Below, in pieces: positions 1 to 6,846 of a stretch of DNA of 10,673 nucleotides. Position numbers and translations under genes: made by a program. The notes under the pieces are model-generated. The model was not told where the DNA came from, ran no database searches, and was given only the letters and a program-made list of their open reading frames with translations. How positions within the stretch are numbered: the first letter of the stretch is position 1; each line of letters starts with the position of its first letter. The stretch comes from Bacillota bacterium (GTDB lineage: Bacteria > Bacillota > Clostridia > Peptostreptococcales > Anaerovoracaceae): assembly GCA_017538845.1 (NCBI GenBank), contig JAFYIC010000118.1, positions 1-10,673 on the forward strand, read 5' to 3'.

Positions 1-1215
1 AACGCTATGACAAACGGAAATGTTATGAGACCTGTAACAGACAGATACGGCATCTCCAGAGAAAAACTGTCATACATAGTCGACTCCACATCGGTTGGTA
101 TATGTCTTATCTCGCCGATCTCCAGCTGGGTAGCATTCCTGGCAGGACTGATCGCTACAGAGTTTGCTAAGAACCCTGAGTATGCAGATGAGAACTCATT
201 CATCTCATTCATGAAGACTGTACCGTACAACTATTACGCTATACTGTCAATTCTGATGGTACTCATCGTTATCCTGCGGAAGCTGGACTATGGTCCGATG
301 GCTAAGGCAGAGAGACGTACTGCCGAGACCGGAAAGGTTTGCGACGCTACATTCGGATCTGCAGGCGACGACGAAGACGACGAAGAAGGAGACTATGATT
401 CAATCAAGCCGGCAAACGGCGGAGTTGCTATCTTCCTTATCCCGATCATCTGCCTCATCGCTCTTGCGTTCATCCTGATCCTCTGGACAGGCGGATTCTT
501 CGATCCTGAGTGGAACCAGGGCAACCTTATCGGAGCCGTAAACGACATGGATGGCATGAAGGCCCTGATCACAGCTGTAACCATCGTTACGATCCTGCTG
601 ATCATCTGGGCTGCACTTGCTCGTCTCGTTAACCCGATCGCTGCTGTATCAGCTTGGGTAACAGGATGTAAATCCATGATGTATGTAATCCTGCTGCTGG
701 CTCTCGCATGGTCACTCGGTGACATCTGCGCAGACATGGATACAGCCGGATTCCTTACACAGTCACTCGGCGTATTACCTAACGCAGTTCTGGTACTGCT
801 GATATTCGCGATCGCTTGTGTACTCACCTTCACCACAGGTGCTGCGTGGGCTACATATCCGATCATGATCCCAATCGCTGTACCACTTGCATTCGCTACA
901 GGAATCACACCTTACGCTATGATCGCTGCAGTAATCGGAGGCGGCGGATATGGTAACCACACATCACCGCTTGCTGATACATGTATCCTGTCATCGTCTT
1001 CATCCAACATAAGACATACAGACCATGTAAAGACGCAGGTTCCGTACTCCACACTGTGCGCGGTAGCTGCAGGTGTTGGCTACATCTTCTCAGGTATCAT
1101 GGATACATTCGTGATCCCGATGATCGTAGCATTCGCAGTATTCTTCGTAGGCGTATTCATTCTTGCTAAACTCTTCGGAGGCGGCAAGGCAAGCGCTGCT
1201 AAAATAGAGGAGTAA
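1..1215 (+). CDS. nhaC: NhaC-family Na+/H+ antiporter, C-terminal part (5' end outside window)
   Basis: Integral membrane secondary transporter that would exchange cytoplasmic Na+ for external H+ (or a related carboxylate/cation exchange; substrate is not readable from sequence). About 404 residues are visible and the family is usually longer. The frame is open to base 1, and GNVMRPVTD is internal family sequence, so the ATG at 7 is not the true start. Counting from that Met, hydrophobic segments lie near residues 30-50, 76-90, 138-162, 186-207, 222-240, 258-300 (probably two), 302-312, 348-365 and 368-389. The family signature is GGGGYGNHTSPLADTCILSS (about 311-330), resembling the G-D/N-H-x-SP-x-x-DT core of NhaC proteins, and an AAWATYPIMIPIAVP stretch lies at about 279-293. 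A strongly acidic loop sits at 121-131. Codon use is markedly biased (GCT, ATC, GTA, ACA), unlike the more mixed use of the opposing operon, which hints at high expression. Ends TAA followed directly by TAG. Family is confident, ion specificity is not. Confidence 0.88.
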   Translation, partial: NAMTNGNVMRPVTDRYGISREKLSYIVDSTSVGICLISPISSWVAFLAGLIATEFAKNPEYADENSFISFMKTVPYNYYAILSILMVLIVILRKLDYGPMAKAERRTAETGKVCDATFGSAGDDEDDEEGDYDSIKPANGGVAIFLIPIICLIALAFILILWTGGFFDPEWNQGNLIGAVNDMDGMKALITAVTIVTILLIIWAALARLVNPIAAVSAWVTGCKSMMYVILLLALAWSLGDICADMDTAGFLTQSLGVLPNAVLVLLIFAIACVLTFTTGAAWATYPIMIPIAVPLAFATGITPYAMIAAVIGGGGYGNHTSPLADTCILSSSSSNIRHTDHVKTQVPYSTLCAVAAGVGYIFSGIMDTFVIPMIVAFAVFFVGVFILAKLFGGGKASAAKIEE

Positions 1216-1273
1216 TAGACATTCCCGGAACAACGCGGGAAAGTCAGACGGGTAGTATAAAATAACTGTTAAA

Positions 1274-1306
1274 ACCCCGGGTCGTATGACCCGGGGTATT
1301 TATTTA
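1274..1306. terminator. Bidirectional intrinsic terminator between convergent genes
   Basis: A perfect 10-bp stem (1274-1283 ACCCCGGGTC pairs with 1288-1297 GACCCGGGGT) closes a GTAT tetraloop. On the + strand it is followed by TATTTATTTAT. On the - strand it is followed by TTTT, then AACAGTTATTTTA. It lies between the end of the antiporter gene on + and the end of the DUF2007 gene on -, so it can stop transcription from both sides. A weaker 6-bp hairpin (1222-1227 with 1236-1241) without a T-run lies just upstream and is probably not functional. Confidence 0.9.
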
Positions 1307-1390
1307 TCCTTGTTTTCAATTGTCACGGCTCATCAGCCGGAAGCCCTTCACACCTGCGGTGCCGTTCTTCTCATGGCAGAGCAGCTGTTT

Positions 1391-1684
1391 TCATTCTTCA
1401 TCTTCAGCAGCGCACTCATCGAGATCAACAGGAACGATGATGTTCTTCGCGTCCTCAAGGGATTCTTCAGGCACGTATATCTCGATATCCGATCCGATGG
1501 AACTGCCCATCGCGATCTCCATGAAATTGCCCGCGCCCCTGTAGTTGCGCACGCATGGAATGTTTTCGCTTCTCAGCTTCGACTCGATTATATCCGCCTG
1601 CATGCTGGTATTCACGGTGCAGAGATATACGCCGTCTCTCCAGGGCTTGCTGTGGTCTCTGGGACCGTCGTTGAAAATATCCAT
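1391..1684 (-). CDS. Small DUF2007-domain protein (putative signal-transducing protein)
   Basis: A 97-residue soluble protein with no signal peptide or membrane segment. Residues about 18-83 fit the DUF2007 fold: a first strand (VYLCTVNT), a helix (QADIIESKLRSENIPC), then a strand pair ending in IEIYVPEESLEDAKNII, where a small ferredoxin-like domain is expected. The C-terminus is acidic (DLDECAAEDEE). DUF2007 is annotated as a putative prokaryotic signal-transducing domain, sometimes fused to zinc ribbons, but its biochemical role is not established and nothing here narrows it. It starts 22 bp after the thrS stop with a good GGAGAGG site (1690-1696) five bases ahead of the ATG, so it is probably the last gene of the operon; the shared terminator lies about 94 bp beyond its TGA. 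The same frame stays open for 24 more codons after that TGA. Confidence 0.8.
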   Translation of the reverse strand: MDIFNDGPRDHSKPWRDGVYLCTVNTSMQADIIESKLRSENIPCVRNYRGAGNFMEIAMGSSIGSDIEIYVPEESLEDAKNIIVPVDLDECAAEDEE

Positions 1685-1706
1685 AGCAACCTCTCCGTTA
1701 TGTGAT

Positions 1707-3452
1707 TCAGACTGCTTTAGTCTTTATCTCCTCTACGAGCATGTCTCTGAAATCATCCACGCTCATGGCGCCCAGTTCACCCTTCTTTCCGGAACGGACC
1801 GCAAGGGTGCCTGCCTCGGACTCACGTTCTCCGATGACGCACATATACGAAACTCTCTGGTTCCTCGCTTCTCTGAGTTTATATCCTATCTTTTCGTTTC
1901 TCAGGTCGGCCTCCGCCCGTATACCGGCATTCTTCAGTTTCTCAACTACCCATTCAGCATATGGGGTGAACTTCTCCGTGACTGTCAGGAGCCTTACCTG
2001 TACAGGCGCCAGCCAGAGCGGGAACTTGCCGGCAAAATGCTCTGTCAGTATACCGATGAATCTCTCTATTGAGCCGAAGATTACCCTGTGTATCATGATA
2101 GGCCTGTGCTTTGCGCCGTCTGAACCGATATATGTGAGGTCAAAACGCTGCGGCATCTGGAAGTCCAGCTGAATAGTGCCGCACTGCCATGTCCTGCCGA
2201 GACAGTCCTCAAGATGGAAGTCAAGCTTTGGCCCGTAGAAGGCTCCGTCGCCTTCGTTTACCACATAAGGCAGTCCTTTTTCTTCCATTGATTCCCGAAG
2301 AGCCGCAGTAGCCATCTCCCACTCTTCGTCGGTTCCCATCGAATCTTCAGGTCTTGTTGAAAGTTCTATATGATAGGTGAATCCGAATATGCCGTACACG
2401 TAATCAATAAAATCTATTACGCCTTTTATCTCGTCCTTGACCTGCTCCGGAAGCATGAAGATGTGAGCATCGTCCTGCGTGAAAGTTCTTACTCTCATAA
2501 GTCCGTGAAGCGCTCCGGAAAGTTCATGTCTGTGTACCTGACCCATCTCCGCCATTCTGACGGGCAGATCTCTGTAGGAATACAGTTTCCTCTTGTACAC
2601 CAGCATGGAGCCGGGACAGTTCATAGGCTTGATAGCGTAGTCACCGTCGTCGATCTTGGTGAAGTACATGTTCTCTTTATAGTGATCCCAGTGACCTGAT
2701 CTGTGCCACAGTTCCTCGTTCAAAATCAGCGGAGTCTTTATCTCGCTGTAGCCTCTCTTGGCATGTTCTTCACGCCAGAACTTTTCCAGCTCATTTCTGA
2801 TGATCATGCCCTTTGGCATGAAGAACGGGAATCCCGGTCCTTCATCATAAAGAGCGAACAGATCCATCTCTTTACCGATGAGTCTGTGGTCTCTCTTCTT
2901 GGCTTCTTCCAGCTTGGCCAGATACTCATCCAGTTCCTCCTGAGACGGGAAGCTCGTTCCGTAGATCCTCTGGAGCATCTTGTTCTTTTCATTTCCTCTC
3001 CAGTATGCTCCCGCAACGCTCATGAGTTTCACAGCCTTGATATTGCTTGTCTTTTCTACATGAGGTCCGGCGCACAGATCTGTGAAATCGCCCTGTTCGT
3101 AGAAGGATATGACCGCGTCCTTCGGCAGATCTGCTATAAGTTCCACCTTGTAATCTTCATTCCTGTCCTTCATGAACTTTATCGCTTCGGTCCTCGGAAG
3201 TTCGAATCTCTTCAGCGGGTATCCCGCCTTGATGATCTTCTTCATTTCTTTCTCGATCTTTCTGAGATCTTCATCAGTGAATTTGTGATCCAGATCGAAA
3301 TCGTAATAGAAGCCGTTCTCTATAGCAGGTCCGATAGCCAGCTTCGCCTCAGGCCACAGATGTTTGACGGCCTGAGCCAGTATATGCGAAGTAGTATGCC
3401 TGTAATTGTTTCTTACCTGCTCGTCCTCAAAATTGATCTTTTCTTTTGCCAT
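1707..3452 (-). CDS. thrS: Threonyl-tRNA synthetase, form lacking the N-terminal TGS domain
   Basis: Class II synthetase that charges tRNA-Thr with threonine in the cytoplasm and clears mischarged Ser-tRNA-Thr. The 581 residues begin directly in the editing domain: HTTSH (His19, His23) and LCAGPH (Cys127, His131) match the HxxxH and CxxxH editing-site ligands. The catalytic core follows with MNCPGS (Cys279), QDDAH (His330) and IMIHR (His455), the three zinc ligands that select threonine. Motif 2 lies around MGQVHRHELSGALHGLMRVR (303-322) and motif 3 around 452-469. The anticodon-binding domain is about 484-575. Full-length bacterial ThrS is about 640 residues because of an N-terminal TGS domain. 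That domain is absent here and cannot be recovered upstream, because the ddl stop is only 27 bp away and a GAGGAG site (3460-3465) sits seven bases before this ATG. No T-box leader fits in that gap, so expression follows the operon. Confidence 0.97.
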   Translation of the reverse strand: MAKEKINFEDEQVRNNYRHTTSHILAQAVKHLWPEAKLAIGPAIENGFYYDFDLDHKFTDEDLRKIEKEMKKIIKAGYPLKRFELPRTEAIKFMKDRNEDYKVELIADLPKDAVISFYEQGDFTDLCAGPHVEKTSNIKAVKLMSVAGAYWRGNEKNKMLQRIYGTSFPSQEELDEYLAKLEEAKKRDHRLIGKEMDLFALYDEGPGFPFFMPKGMIIRNELEKFWREEHAKRGYSEIKTPLILNEELWHRSGHWDHYKENMYFTKIDDGDYAIKPMNCPGSMLVYKRKLYSYRDLPVRMAEMGQVHRHELSGALHGLMRVRTFTQDDAHIFMLPEQVKDEIKGVIDFIDYVYGIFGFTYHIELSTRPEDSMGTDEEWEMATAALRESMEEKGLPYVVNEGDGAFYGPKLDFHLEDCLGRTWQCGTIQLDFQMPQRFDLTYIGSDGAKHRPIMIHRVIFGSIERFIGILTEHFAGKFPLWLAPVQVRLLTVTEKFTPYAEWVVEKLKNAGIRAEADLRNEKIGYKLREARNQRVSYMCVIGERESEAGTLAVRSGKKGELGAMSVDDFRDMLVEEIKTKAV

Positions 3453-3479
3453 AACTGTTCTCCTCGTTACTGTTACGTG

Positions 3480-4559
3480 CTATTCTATTTCATCCATAGC
3501 CAGCATTATGAGCTGGTCGATGAGTTCTTCGTATGAGATCCCGCATTCCTCCCAGAGTTTGGGATACATGCTTATCGCAGTGAATCCGGGTATCGTATTT
3601 ATCTCGTTGAATACGACGCGTCCCGACTCTTCAAGGAAGAAATCGGCTCTTGACATGCCCTTGCATCCGATAGCCTTGTAAACTCTGGCCGCGGCCTGCT
3701 TTATCTCTTCCTTCTTTTCCTCGGGTATGTCATCCAGTATCCTTGTCTTGCTGGCTGCGTTCTCATATTTAGCCTCGAAGCTGTAAAAGTCGTCTGCCGC
3801 CATGATCTCGCCTATTACAGATGTCCTGACATTCCTGTTGCCCAGAACTGCCACTTCTATCTCTCTGCCGACAATGGTATTCTCGATGAGGACTTTGTGG
3901 TCCTCCTCCAGCGCGATCCTTATAGCCTCAAAGAGCTGTTCCCTGTCGTAGGCCTTGGAAACGCCCACTGAAGAACCTGCGCTTGAAGGCTTGACGAAAA
4001 GCGGATATTCACCGTTAAAGTATTTTTCTGCCGCTTCCGTTTCTCCCAGCGGGTTCTCGGAAAAAGTATATCTGTCTGTCAGGTAGAAGTCAGCCTGTTC
4101 AACTCCTGTCGTCCTGACGATCAGCTTCGTGACGCTTTTATCCATGGCGCAGGCTGACGCGCATGTTCCCGGTCCCACATAGGGAAGCCCTGCTATCTCC
4201 AGCAGGCCCTGCATGGTCCCGTCCTCTCCGTTCTTTCCGTGGAGTACAGGAAATACCGCGTCTATATGCTGCGAAATGACTTTGCCGCCGCTTTCTTTTA
4301 TTATGATGCCTTGTGTGCTGCGGTCCGGGGAAACTACCGCCATGCGGTTTCCCGGAAAGTCCTCCCATTTCCCGTCTCTTATCACATCGGCCGGAGCCTC
4401 TGTCAGCATCCATTCTCCCTCTGAGGTTATGCCGATGGCGTGGACCGTGTATTTTTCCGTATTTATGTGTTCAATGACCGACGCTGCCGATATACACGAG
4501 ATGTCATGCTCAGATGACACTCCTCCGAACAGCACCAGCACATCATATTTCTTTCCCAT
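3480..4559 (-). CDS. ddl: D-alanine--D-alanine ligase
   Basis: ATP-grasp ligase joining two D-alanines to make the dipeptide end of the peptidoglycan stem; cytoplasmic. I chose the ATG at 4559 (MGKKYDVLVLFGG): GGAG at 4569-4572 lies nine bases ahead. The ATG 15 bases upstream (4574, adding MEKRD) has only a GGTG two bases away, so it is less likely. Counted from the longer form: VSSEHDIS with Glu22 (substrate amine contact), HGKNGEDGT 112-120, ATP-binding KPSSAGSSVGVSK 195-207, omega loop FYSFEAKY 263-270, and Mg ligands Asp311, Glu324 and Asn326 in NEINTIPGF. The omega loop ends in Lys-Tyr, the Tyr form linked to D-Ala-D-Ala rather than the Phe form of D-Ala-D-lactate ligases in Leuconostoc and lactobacilli, so vancomycin-sensitive wall ends are predicted. 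Stop is TAG. It sits between LCP genes and thrS, consistent with a wall-synthesis theme. Confidence 0.95.
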   Translation of the reverse strand: MGKKYDVLVLFGGVSSEHDISCISAASVIEHINTEKYTVHAIGITSEGEWMLTEAPADVIRDGKWEDFPGNRMAVVSPDRSTQGIIIKESGGKVISQHIDAVFPVLHGKNGEDGTMQGLLEIAGLPYVGPGTCASACAMDKSVTKLIVRTTGVEQADFYLTDRYTFSENPLGETEAAEKYFNGEYPLFVKPSSAGSSVGVSKAYDREQLFEAIRIALEEDHKVLIENTIVGREIEVAVLGNRNVRTSVIGEIMAADDFYSFEAKYENAASKTRILDDIPEEKKEEIKQAAARVYKAIGCKGMSRADFFLEESGRVVFNEINTIPGFTAISMYPKLWEECGISYEELIDQLIMLAMDEIE

Positions 4560-4568
4560 ATCTCTTTT

Positions 4569-4572
4569 CTCC
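4569..4572 (-). promoter_or_regulatory. Ribosome binding site deciding the ddl start
   Basis: GGAG nine bases before the ATG at 4559. It lies within the first codons of the longer alternative reading (ATG at 4574), whose own upstream region has only GGTG two bases away. This favours the shorter Ddl beginning MGKKYDVLV. Confidence 0.5.
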
Positions 4573-4610
4573 ATTCACCTTTCGCAAGGCAGGTCCGGCA
4601 CGTCTGCGGT

Positions 4611-5687
4611 CTACCGTTTGTCATTACTGCCGTACCAGCCGGTGTCTTCGCTTACCATCCTGCTGTATTTCTTTACCCTGTCCGTAGGTTCGTAATTTTT
4701 CTGTCCGAACAGCCTTTTATGCAGCCTTTTTACGTTGGACTTCAGGGTTATCGGCACATCATACCATCCGTATCCGCTGTACCAGCCGTCAAATTCGAAA
4801 GGCCATCCGAAACTGGAAGTGATCCTGTACCGCGGGAATCTGGCAAGCAGATCGGTAAGCTGATCGTTGCTCATGTTCGTCTGGATCTCCGGCAGTATCT
4901 TGTCCGCCAGTTCATTTATCTGAACCACATCCATATGTCTGATCTTGTCGATCCCTGCCCGGAAAAGCTTACGCATCCTGCGGGCCCTGGCTTTATCGCC
5001 CCCGCTGGCGCCCTTTCTTATCCTGGCGTATGTGACCGCCTCGACACCATTTAAGTTGCGTACGCCCGCATGTTTTATGTGTGTGCGTTTGCCTCCTATA
5101 GTGGCTCTGGTGTCGCCTATATAATAGTTCATCTGGGCGATCTCATTTTTCCTGATATTCACTTTCAGGCCGCCCATGGCGTCTACTGCTTTGGCTACCG
5201 AGCCCCAGTTTACTACCACTACGCTTTTGATGTTCAGATCCAGATTGCGGTTCAGGGTCCTCATGGCCTCTTCCGCCCCGCCGTATGCGTGGGCGTGAGT
5301 GACCTTGTCGCAGAATCCCTCTGCCGGTATGTAAAGATAGCTGTCTCTGAATATGGACGCCACTTTGATGTCCGAGGTTTTTTTATTTATACTTGCCAGC
5401 AGTATGGCGTCGCTGCGGCTTCCTTCATTGTGCTCAACGTCTCTGGTGTCTATGCCCAGAAAAAGCACGTTGGTATAATCATCCAGCTGCCTGCGGGCCT
5501 TCTTGCTTATGTCCAGACGGCTTTGCTTCACTTTAAGATCGGCAAGTTTATCCATCTTCGAATACACAAAGTCCTTCGTGTAGCCTGCGGCAAAAATGGA
5601 AGTCCCGATAGTAAGGGCGAGGATCAGCAATGCTATTATCACCCTTATGATATTGCTTTTTACAACATTTCTTTTAATGTCCGACAT
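4611..5687 (-). CDS. LytR-CpsA-Psr (LCP) family protein, intact copy
   Basis: LCP proteins are membrane-anchored enzymes acting outside the membrane. They move undecaprenyl-linked polymers such as teichoic acid or capsule onto peptidoglycan; older annotations call them transcriptional attenuators. The 358 residues comprise a short basic cytoplasmic tail, one transmembrane helix (about 12-35), a linker, and the LCP domain (about 72-250) with a C-terminal extension. Conserved charged positions include Asp80 (FLGIDTR), Arg91/Asp93 (GSRSDAIL), Arg114/Asp115 (FRDSYLYIP), THAHAYGG (130-137), Arg222/Arg224 (TYARIRKG), Asp231 and Arg237. It is a tandem paralogue of the gene just upstream, sharing the Tyr-Asp-Val-Pro-Ile-Thr-Leu stretch near the end and the closing QKNYEP. 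The AGGGA site (5695-5699) overlaps the upstream gene's TAG and lies seven bases before the ATG, suggesting coupled translation. Stop is TAG. Which polymer it transfers cannot be told. Confidence 0.93.
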   Translation of the reverse strand: MSDIKRNVVKSNIIRVIIALLILALTIGTSIFAAGYTKDFVYSKMDKLADLKVKQSRLDISKKARRQLDDYTNVLFLGIDTRDVEHNEGSRSDAILLASINKKTSDIKVASIFRDSYLYIPAEGFCDKVTHAHAYGGAEEAMRTLNRNLDLNIKSVVVVNWGSVAKAVDAMGGLKVNIRKNEIAQMNYYIGDTRATIGGKRTHIKHAGVRNLNGVEAVTYARIRKGASGGDKARARRMRKLFRAGIDKIRHMDVVQINELADKILPEIQTNMSNDQLTDLLARFPRYRITSSFGWPFEFDGWYSGYGWYDVPITLKSNVKRLHKRLFGQKNYEPTDRVKKYSRMVSEDTGWYGSNDKR

Positions 5688-5697
5688 CTGCTGGTCC

Positions 5698-6588
5698 CTA
5701 CCGTGCGCCTGCTTTGATCATTATCTGCTGGTTTATTTCTTTCACTGTATCTGAAGGTTCGTAATTCTTCTGTTTGAACACTTTCTCATGAAGTTTTATC
5801 ACGTTCGATTCAAGTGTTATGGGCACATCATACCAGAGTCTGTGACCGCTTCCGTTGTCGATCATCAGCCCTGCGTATTTGTACGGCCATGTTTTGCTCT
5901 TATTGACCTCAAACTCCCTGTACCCTCTGAGGATCGTCATCAGGCTGTCCGGGTCTAAGCTGGTCTGTATCTGCGGTAGCACTTCATCGGCTGTTTCGCT
6001 GAGTTTATGCAGATCCATCTGAGTCGCCTTTTTCACCAGCTGTTTAACGACGCGTCTCATCCTGAGAGTTCTTTCCTTGTCGCCGTTTCCGACTTTCCTT
6101 ATGCGGCAGTAGGTCACGGTCTGCACGCCGTTAAGGGTCTGCTTGCCGGCCTTTTTGATCATCTTGGTGCTGCCGTGCAGACTCCTGTTGGTGTCCTTGA
6201 TGTATTTGTTCATCTCATCGATCTCATAGTCTTTTATATTGACTTCTATCCCTCCGAAGGCATCAGCCAGATCGGCAACAGTACGCCAGTTCACACGCAT
6301 ATAACCGGTGATGTTCAGATCCAGATTCCTGTTTATGGCTCTTATCGTATTCACCGGACCGCCGTATACGTGTGCGTGCGTCAGTTTATCCAGCACCTTG
6401 TAGTTTTCGCCCTCATCAAGATAGAGGAAACTGTCTCTCATGATAGATGTAAGAGCCAGTTTATTGGTCTTTTTATTGATGGTCAGTACTACCATAGCAT
6501 CTGACCTGCATTTTGAGACATCCTGATTTGCTCTGGCGTCGACTCCCAGCAACAGGATGCTTCTGTAATCCTTAAGGTCTTCGCTCAC
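5698..6588 (-). CDS. LCP catalytic-domain fragment downstream of the amber codon
   Basis: Open for 296 residues from a GTG at 6588. All expected LCP features are present: LGVDAR, CRSDAMVVL, MRDSFLYL, LTHAHVYGG, LNGVQTVTYCRIRK and a basic RMRRVVKQ stretch, plus the C-terminal extension ending near QKNYEPSD. Without the anchor encoded before the stop, the product would stay in the cytoplasm, away from its lipid-linked substrates. The GTG has no good ribosome binding site: the nearest purine run, GGAAA, ends 11 bases upstream. Independent initiation is therefore doubtful, and the fragment is best read as the remainder of the interrupted gene. Confidence 0.55.
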   Translation of the reverse strand: MSEDLKDYRSILLLGVDARANQDVSKCRSDAMVVLTINKKTNKLALTSIMRDSFLYLDEGENYKVLDKLTHAHVYGGPVNTIRAINRNLDLNITGYMRVNWRTVADLADAFGGIEVNIKDYEIDEMNKYIKDTNRSLHGSTKMIKKAGKQTLNGVQTVTYCRIRKVGNGDKERTLRMRRVVKQLVKKATQMDLHKLSETADEVLPQIQTSLDPDSLMTILRGYREFEVNKSKTWPYKYAGLMIDNGSGHRLWYDVPITLESNVIKLHEKVFKQKNYEPSDTVKEINQQIMIKAGAR

Positions 6589-6609
6589 CTGTTTATCGAT
6601 TTCCAGATC

Positions 6610-6801
6610 CTAACTATCAATGGAAACGTGATCGAAATGCCCCAGTTTCTCCTTTATGGCAGCTTCAGCCTGATGATAAAAAGTAATGGCGCCCGCATAT
6701 CCCACGCCTGCTATGGCTAATATGACCACGATCAGCAGGATCACCCTGTTCCTGGTGCCGCGCTTATACTTCTGTTCATCTGTCATTGGTTTTTTGCTCA
6801 T
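6610..6801 (-). CDS. N-terminal anchor fragment of the interrupted LCP gene
   Basis: A 63-residue product ending at the internal TAG. It has a polar basic head (MSKKPMTDEQKYKRGTRNR), one hydrophobic helix (about 20-41, VILLIVVILAIAGVGYAGAI) and about 20 residues of extracytoplasmic linker ending HVSIDS. It contains none of the LCP catalytic residues, so if it is made it is only a membrane peptide. It follows rpe by 45 bp and carries the gene's only convincing ribosome binding site. Confidence 0.55.
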   Translation of the reverse strand: MSKKPMTDEQKYKRGTRNRVILLIVVILAIAGVGYAGAITFYHQAEAAIKEKLGHFDHVSIDS

Positions 6802-6846
6802 TGCTCGGTCCTCGCGTTCCGTATACCCTTCAACTGATACCGGCGT

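Larger units (their letters stand above)
5698..6801 (-). pseudogene. LCP family protein interrupted by one in-frame amber codon
   Basis: Read through, this is a full-length LCP protein of 367 codons including the TAG at 6610-6612. Before the stop: a basic tail, a transmembrane helix (about 20-41) and a linker. After it, in the same frame and with no shift, LEIDKQVSEDLKDYRSILLL aligns residue for residue with LDISKKARRQLDDYTNVLFL of the intact paralogue next door, and the rest of the catalytic domain follows without another defect. The linker position of the stop aligns with ordinary sense residues in the paralogue. A GAGGA site at 6809-6813, seven bases before the ATG at 6801, supports the start. 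As read, only the anchor would be made. The undamaged remainder suggests a recent nonsense mutation, a base-call error, or readthrough. Loss could be tolerated because of the adjacent paralogue. The final TAG overlaps the next gene's ribosome binding site. Confidence 0.8.

Noticed and set aside
7..1215. ATG at 7 as the real start of the antiporter
   Set aside because: The frame is open to base 1, the sequence after the ATG is internal family sequence, and no ribosome binding site is visible; the gene is cut by the window edge.
1222..1241. Hairpin TTCCCG/CGGGAA just after the antiporter stop
   Set aside because: Only six base pairs with an eight-base loop and no T-run; the strong hairpin 33 bases further on explains termination.
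2703..3536. Long + strand open frame (277 codons) opposite thrS
   Set aside because: Antisense shadow of thrS and the end of ddl; composition has no recognisable domain and there is no ribosome binding site. The same applies to the other long + strand frames opposite the LCP, rpe and kinase genes.
3480..4559. D-Ala-D-lactate (vancomycin-resistance type) ligase
   Set aside because: The omega loop ends in Lys-Tyr (EAKY), as in D-Ala-D-Ala ligases, not Lys-Phe; no vanH- or vanX-like neighbour is present.
6610..6612. Genome-wide reassignment of TAG to a sense codon
   Set aside because: TAG sits at the expected C-terminus of ddl, the intact LCP gene, the interrupted LCP gene and rpe; reading it as sense would fuse Rpe to LCP and Ddl to ThrS, although each downstream gene has its own ribosome binding site.
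6802..6846. Possible regulatory site or promoter between rpe and the LCP gene
   Set aside because: At 45 bp it holds a normal ribosome binding site and a short TACCGG repeat across the rpe stop, with no recognisable -35/-10 pair.
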